Assembly (NCBI GenBank): GCA_022824265.1
Contig: JAJEAG010000095.1
Location: forward strand, 1 to 51,747
DNA from: Candidatus Poribacteria bacterium
GTDB lineage: Bacteria; Poribacteria; WGA-4E; WGA-3G
Length of the DNA stretch: 51,747 nt
Reading direction: 5' to 3'
The notes under the pieces were generated by a model. That model saw only the letters and a program-made list of their open reading frames with translations. It ran no database searches and was not told the DNA's origin. Made by a program: the position numbers and the translations under genes. Positions within the stretch are counted from its first letter, which is position 1. Every line of letters begins with the position of its first letter. Positions 50,431-51,747 of the stretch are shown here, piece by piece.

Positions 50431-51366
50431 CTACAGGGCATGATCAGAGGGTTTGAGACCCTTCTTATATGTGCCAAAACCGAAGAAGGTTGGATCATAA
50501 TTGCCGACATAATCAACATTACTTTCATCAGGAATAAGATCTTCCATCTCCATGCCCCAAAAACATCCGTTAACAAGCAGACGGCGAAGTCCTTCGCTCT
50601 CTAAATCAACTGATGCACCCATCGTAGTATTAAAGACACGTGAGGTGTTCCCCGTATCACCAGTATAGGTTTTGATCCATGCCATCGGCATTGTGACAGT
50701 ATCCGGTTTGGGTGGATCTGTGGGTTCCATTCCAACGAGGACCTGTCCGTGCACTAATACCTGAGAGTCTCCCGTTAGTTCCTTTATACCGTAAACATCT
50801 GAAGGTCCCCATATATCTGTAACGCCTTTAAGAATAGGGTGACCTTTGTTTTCCTCGTCAATAACGCCACGTGCACTTTCTTTGCCGTGGTGTCCGTGAT
50901 GATTTATCCACGTTTCTCCGAGCACTTGCCTACCGTATCCACCTTCAAAATCTTTATTGTTGAAACTATATTTTGCATAAGGACTATCCTGATTTCGTGT
51001 ATAGTTGAATGCGTGTGTGGCAGTGCGTAAACCCATCACAGGTTTGCCAGCGTTGGTATAGTCTACAATATACTTCATCTGTTCATCTGGCAGCTCTCGG
51101 AATCGTGTGAACAGCACCATCATATCCGCTTCTTCAAGGTTCTGTAATCCCGGTATGTTTGTTTGGTTTGTCGGATCAATTTCACCGGTATCGGGATTAA
51201 TTGCAAATAGCACGGTACATCGGAAACCGTGGTGTACTGCTAAAATCTTTCCTAACATCGGACATGCTTCTTCGGAACGATATTCTTCGTCCCCGCTGAC
51301 TAATACAATATGTTTGCCGTTGCCGACTCCATGATTTCCATCATATACAACCCATTCATTATTCAT
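50431..51366 (-). CDS. ThuA-like domain protein, long form
   Basis: The start at 51366 is preferred because GGAG lies ten bases upstream; an ATG at 51387 lacks one. The 311-residue product opens EWVVYDGNHGVGNGKHIVLV, with a ThuA-like core: HIVLVSGDEEYRSEEACPML (about 19-38), ADMMVLFTRFRELPDEQMKY (about 79-98), VMGLRTATHAF (about 109-119) and NGCFWGMEME near the C-terminus. An HHGHHGKE segment (about 157-164) may bind metal. There is no signal peptide. It is larger than the 204-residue ThuA-like protein at 15481-16095 and belongs to the form common in Planctomycetes and Poribacteria. Its role is presumed to be in sugar metabolism. Confidence 0.85.
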   Translation of the reverse strand: MNNEWVVYDGNHGVGNGKHIVLVSGDEEYRSEEACPMLGKILAVHHGFRCTVLFAINPDTGEIDPTNQTNIPGLQNLEEADMMVLFTRFRELPDEQMKYIVDYTNAGKPVMGLRTATHAFNYTRNQDSPYAKYSFNNKDFEGGYGRQVLGETWINHHGHHGKESARGVIDEENKGHPILKGVTDIWGPSDVYGIKELTGDSQVLVHGQVLVGMEPTDPPKPDTVTMPMAWIKTYTGDTGNTSRVFNTTMGASVDLESEGLRRLLVNGCFWGMEMEDLIPDESNVDYVGNYDPTFFGFGTYKKGLKPSDHAL

Positions 51367-51671
51367 CAAATATAAACTCCAGTTCATTAGATTTTATGTG
51401 TGCAGTATAGCACAATTTCTAAGAATTGTCAGGTTGAAAGTATTATTGTGTCATAATATAGGCTTATTTAGTTTCGGTTTTCCTAAGGGATTTGGCACAA
51501 ACGTGTATACTGATGTGTTGTCTGAATCAGAATTTTCAAGATTACAAAATTTTCAGGATAAGAGTTTGTCCATTCACATTTCTTTCAAAATAAGCAAAGC
51601 ATTCTTAAAACTATAGTGACCATCAGAATTAAAGAGACATTTTTTGTATTTTGTTATAGAATGTATCTATT
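51367..51671. other. Intergenic, nothing recognised
   Basis: About 305 AT-rich bases between the divergent ThuA-like gene and the IS630-type transposase. Open frames here have no ribosome site and no recognisable product. The left end of the IS630 element should fall inside it, but without the right end its terminal repeat cannot be identified. Confidence 0.5.
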
Positions 51672-51747
51672 ATGGCATATTCAACAGATTTACGTAAACG
51701 CGTTTTAGATTTTATTGAAGCTGGCGGGAAAAAAGCCGAAGCTGCCC
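51672..51747 (+). CDS. IS630-family transposase, N-terminal fragment (cut by window edge)
   Basis: Starts MAYSTDLRKRVLDFIEAGGK and continues KAEAA to the window end. This is the first helix-turn-helix of IS630-type transposases (AYS.DLR..V...I..G.S..EAA). Only 25 codons are visible, so the family is recognisable but integrity is not. Confidence 0.8.
   Translation, partial: MAYSTDLRKRVLDFIEAGGKKAEAA

Overview
The window is an AT-rich bacterial chromosome segment, roughly 51.7 kb. Its gene content is typical of Candidatus Poribacteria and related marine lineages: ThuA-like proteins, a PhyH dioxygenase, Gfo/Idh/MocA and enolase-superfamily enzymes, LamG, CotH/lamin-tail and WD40-metalloprotease-like secreted proteins, tandem serine beta-lactamase-like hydrolases, many TTG starts, and gaps filled with short hairpin repeats. 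The taxonomic call is an inference from gene content; no rRNA or tRNA gene was seen.

Layout. The left edge (1-510) is a truncated TnpB (IS200/IS605 group) with a hairpin that may be the element end. At 0.5-5 kb come a small unknown protein, a TolB-like propeller protein, an enolase-superfamily enzyme and a Gfo/Idh/MocA oxidoreductase. At 5.4-8.3 kb is an accessory stretch: a decayed gene, a TIR-like (DUF1863/ThsB-type) protein, a small three-helix membrane protein and a DUF932-like protein. This is the best candidate for an uncharacterised defence module. At 8.4-16.1 kb are a LamG protein, three tandem beta-lactamase-family hydrolases with three different localisation signals, an ABC-2 exporter and a ThuA-like protein. 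At 16.3-25.9 kb are a WD40 protein with a dead metzincin domain, an aldose 1-epimerase, a secreted unknown, a very large subtilisin and a lipid kinase. At 25.9-28.7 kb are a RelE/HigA-type toxin-antitoxin pair and a long-chain acyl-CoA ligase.

At 28.8-36.4 kb are a MITE-like element, an 1130-residue XPD/DinG-like helicase with a possible primase-like N-terminus, a PhyH dioxygenase, an NAD-dependent epimerase and a type II restriction-modification pair. At 36.8-42 kb a two-domain multicopper oxidase precedes an iron(III) ABC transporter (binding protein and fused permease; no ATPase in view), all embedded in repeat clusters. At 42-45.3 kb are a DUF4956 membrane protein and a CotH/lamin-tail protein. 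At 45.4-47.8 kb is an ECF sigma / zinc anti-sigma / RseB-like envelope-stress cassette. At 48-51.7 kb are a dienelactone hydrolase, an SDR, a REP-associated tyrosine transposase (RAYT) with its tandem REP array, a second ThuA-like protein and the start of an IS630 transposase.

The strongest structural signal outside genes is a set of short hairpins. In one family the stem sequence changes but the loop and the 3' flank ending in CCTAC are kept. In a second family the GGCGCAAT / ATTGCGC palindrome is tied to the RAYT gene. Both are dispersed across the window.
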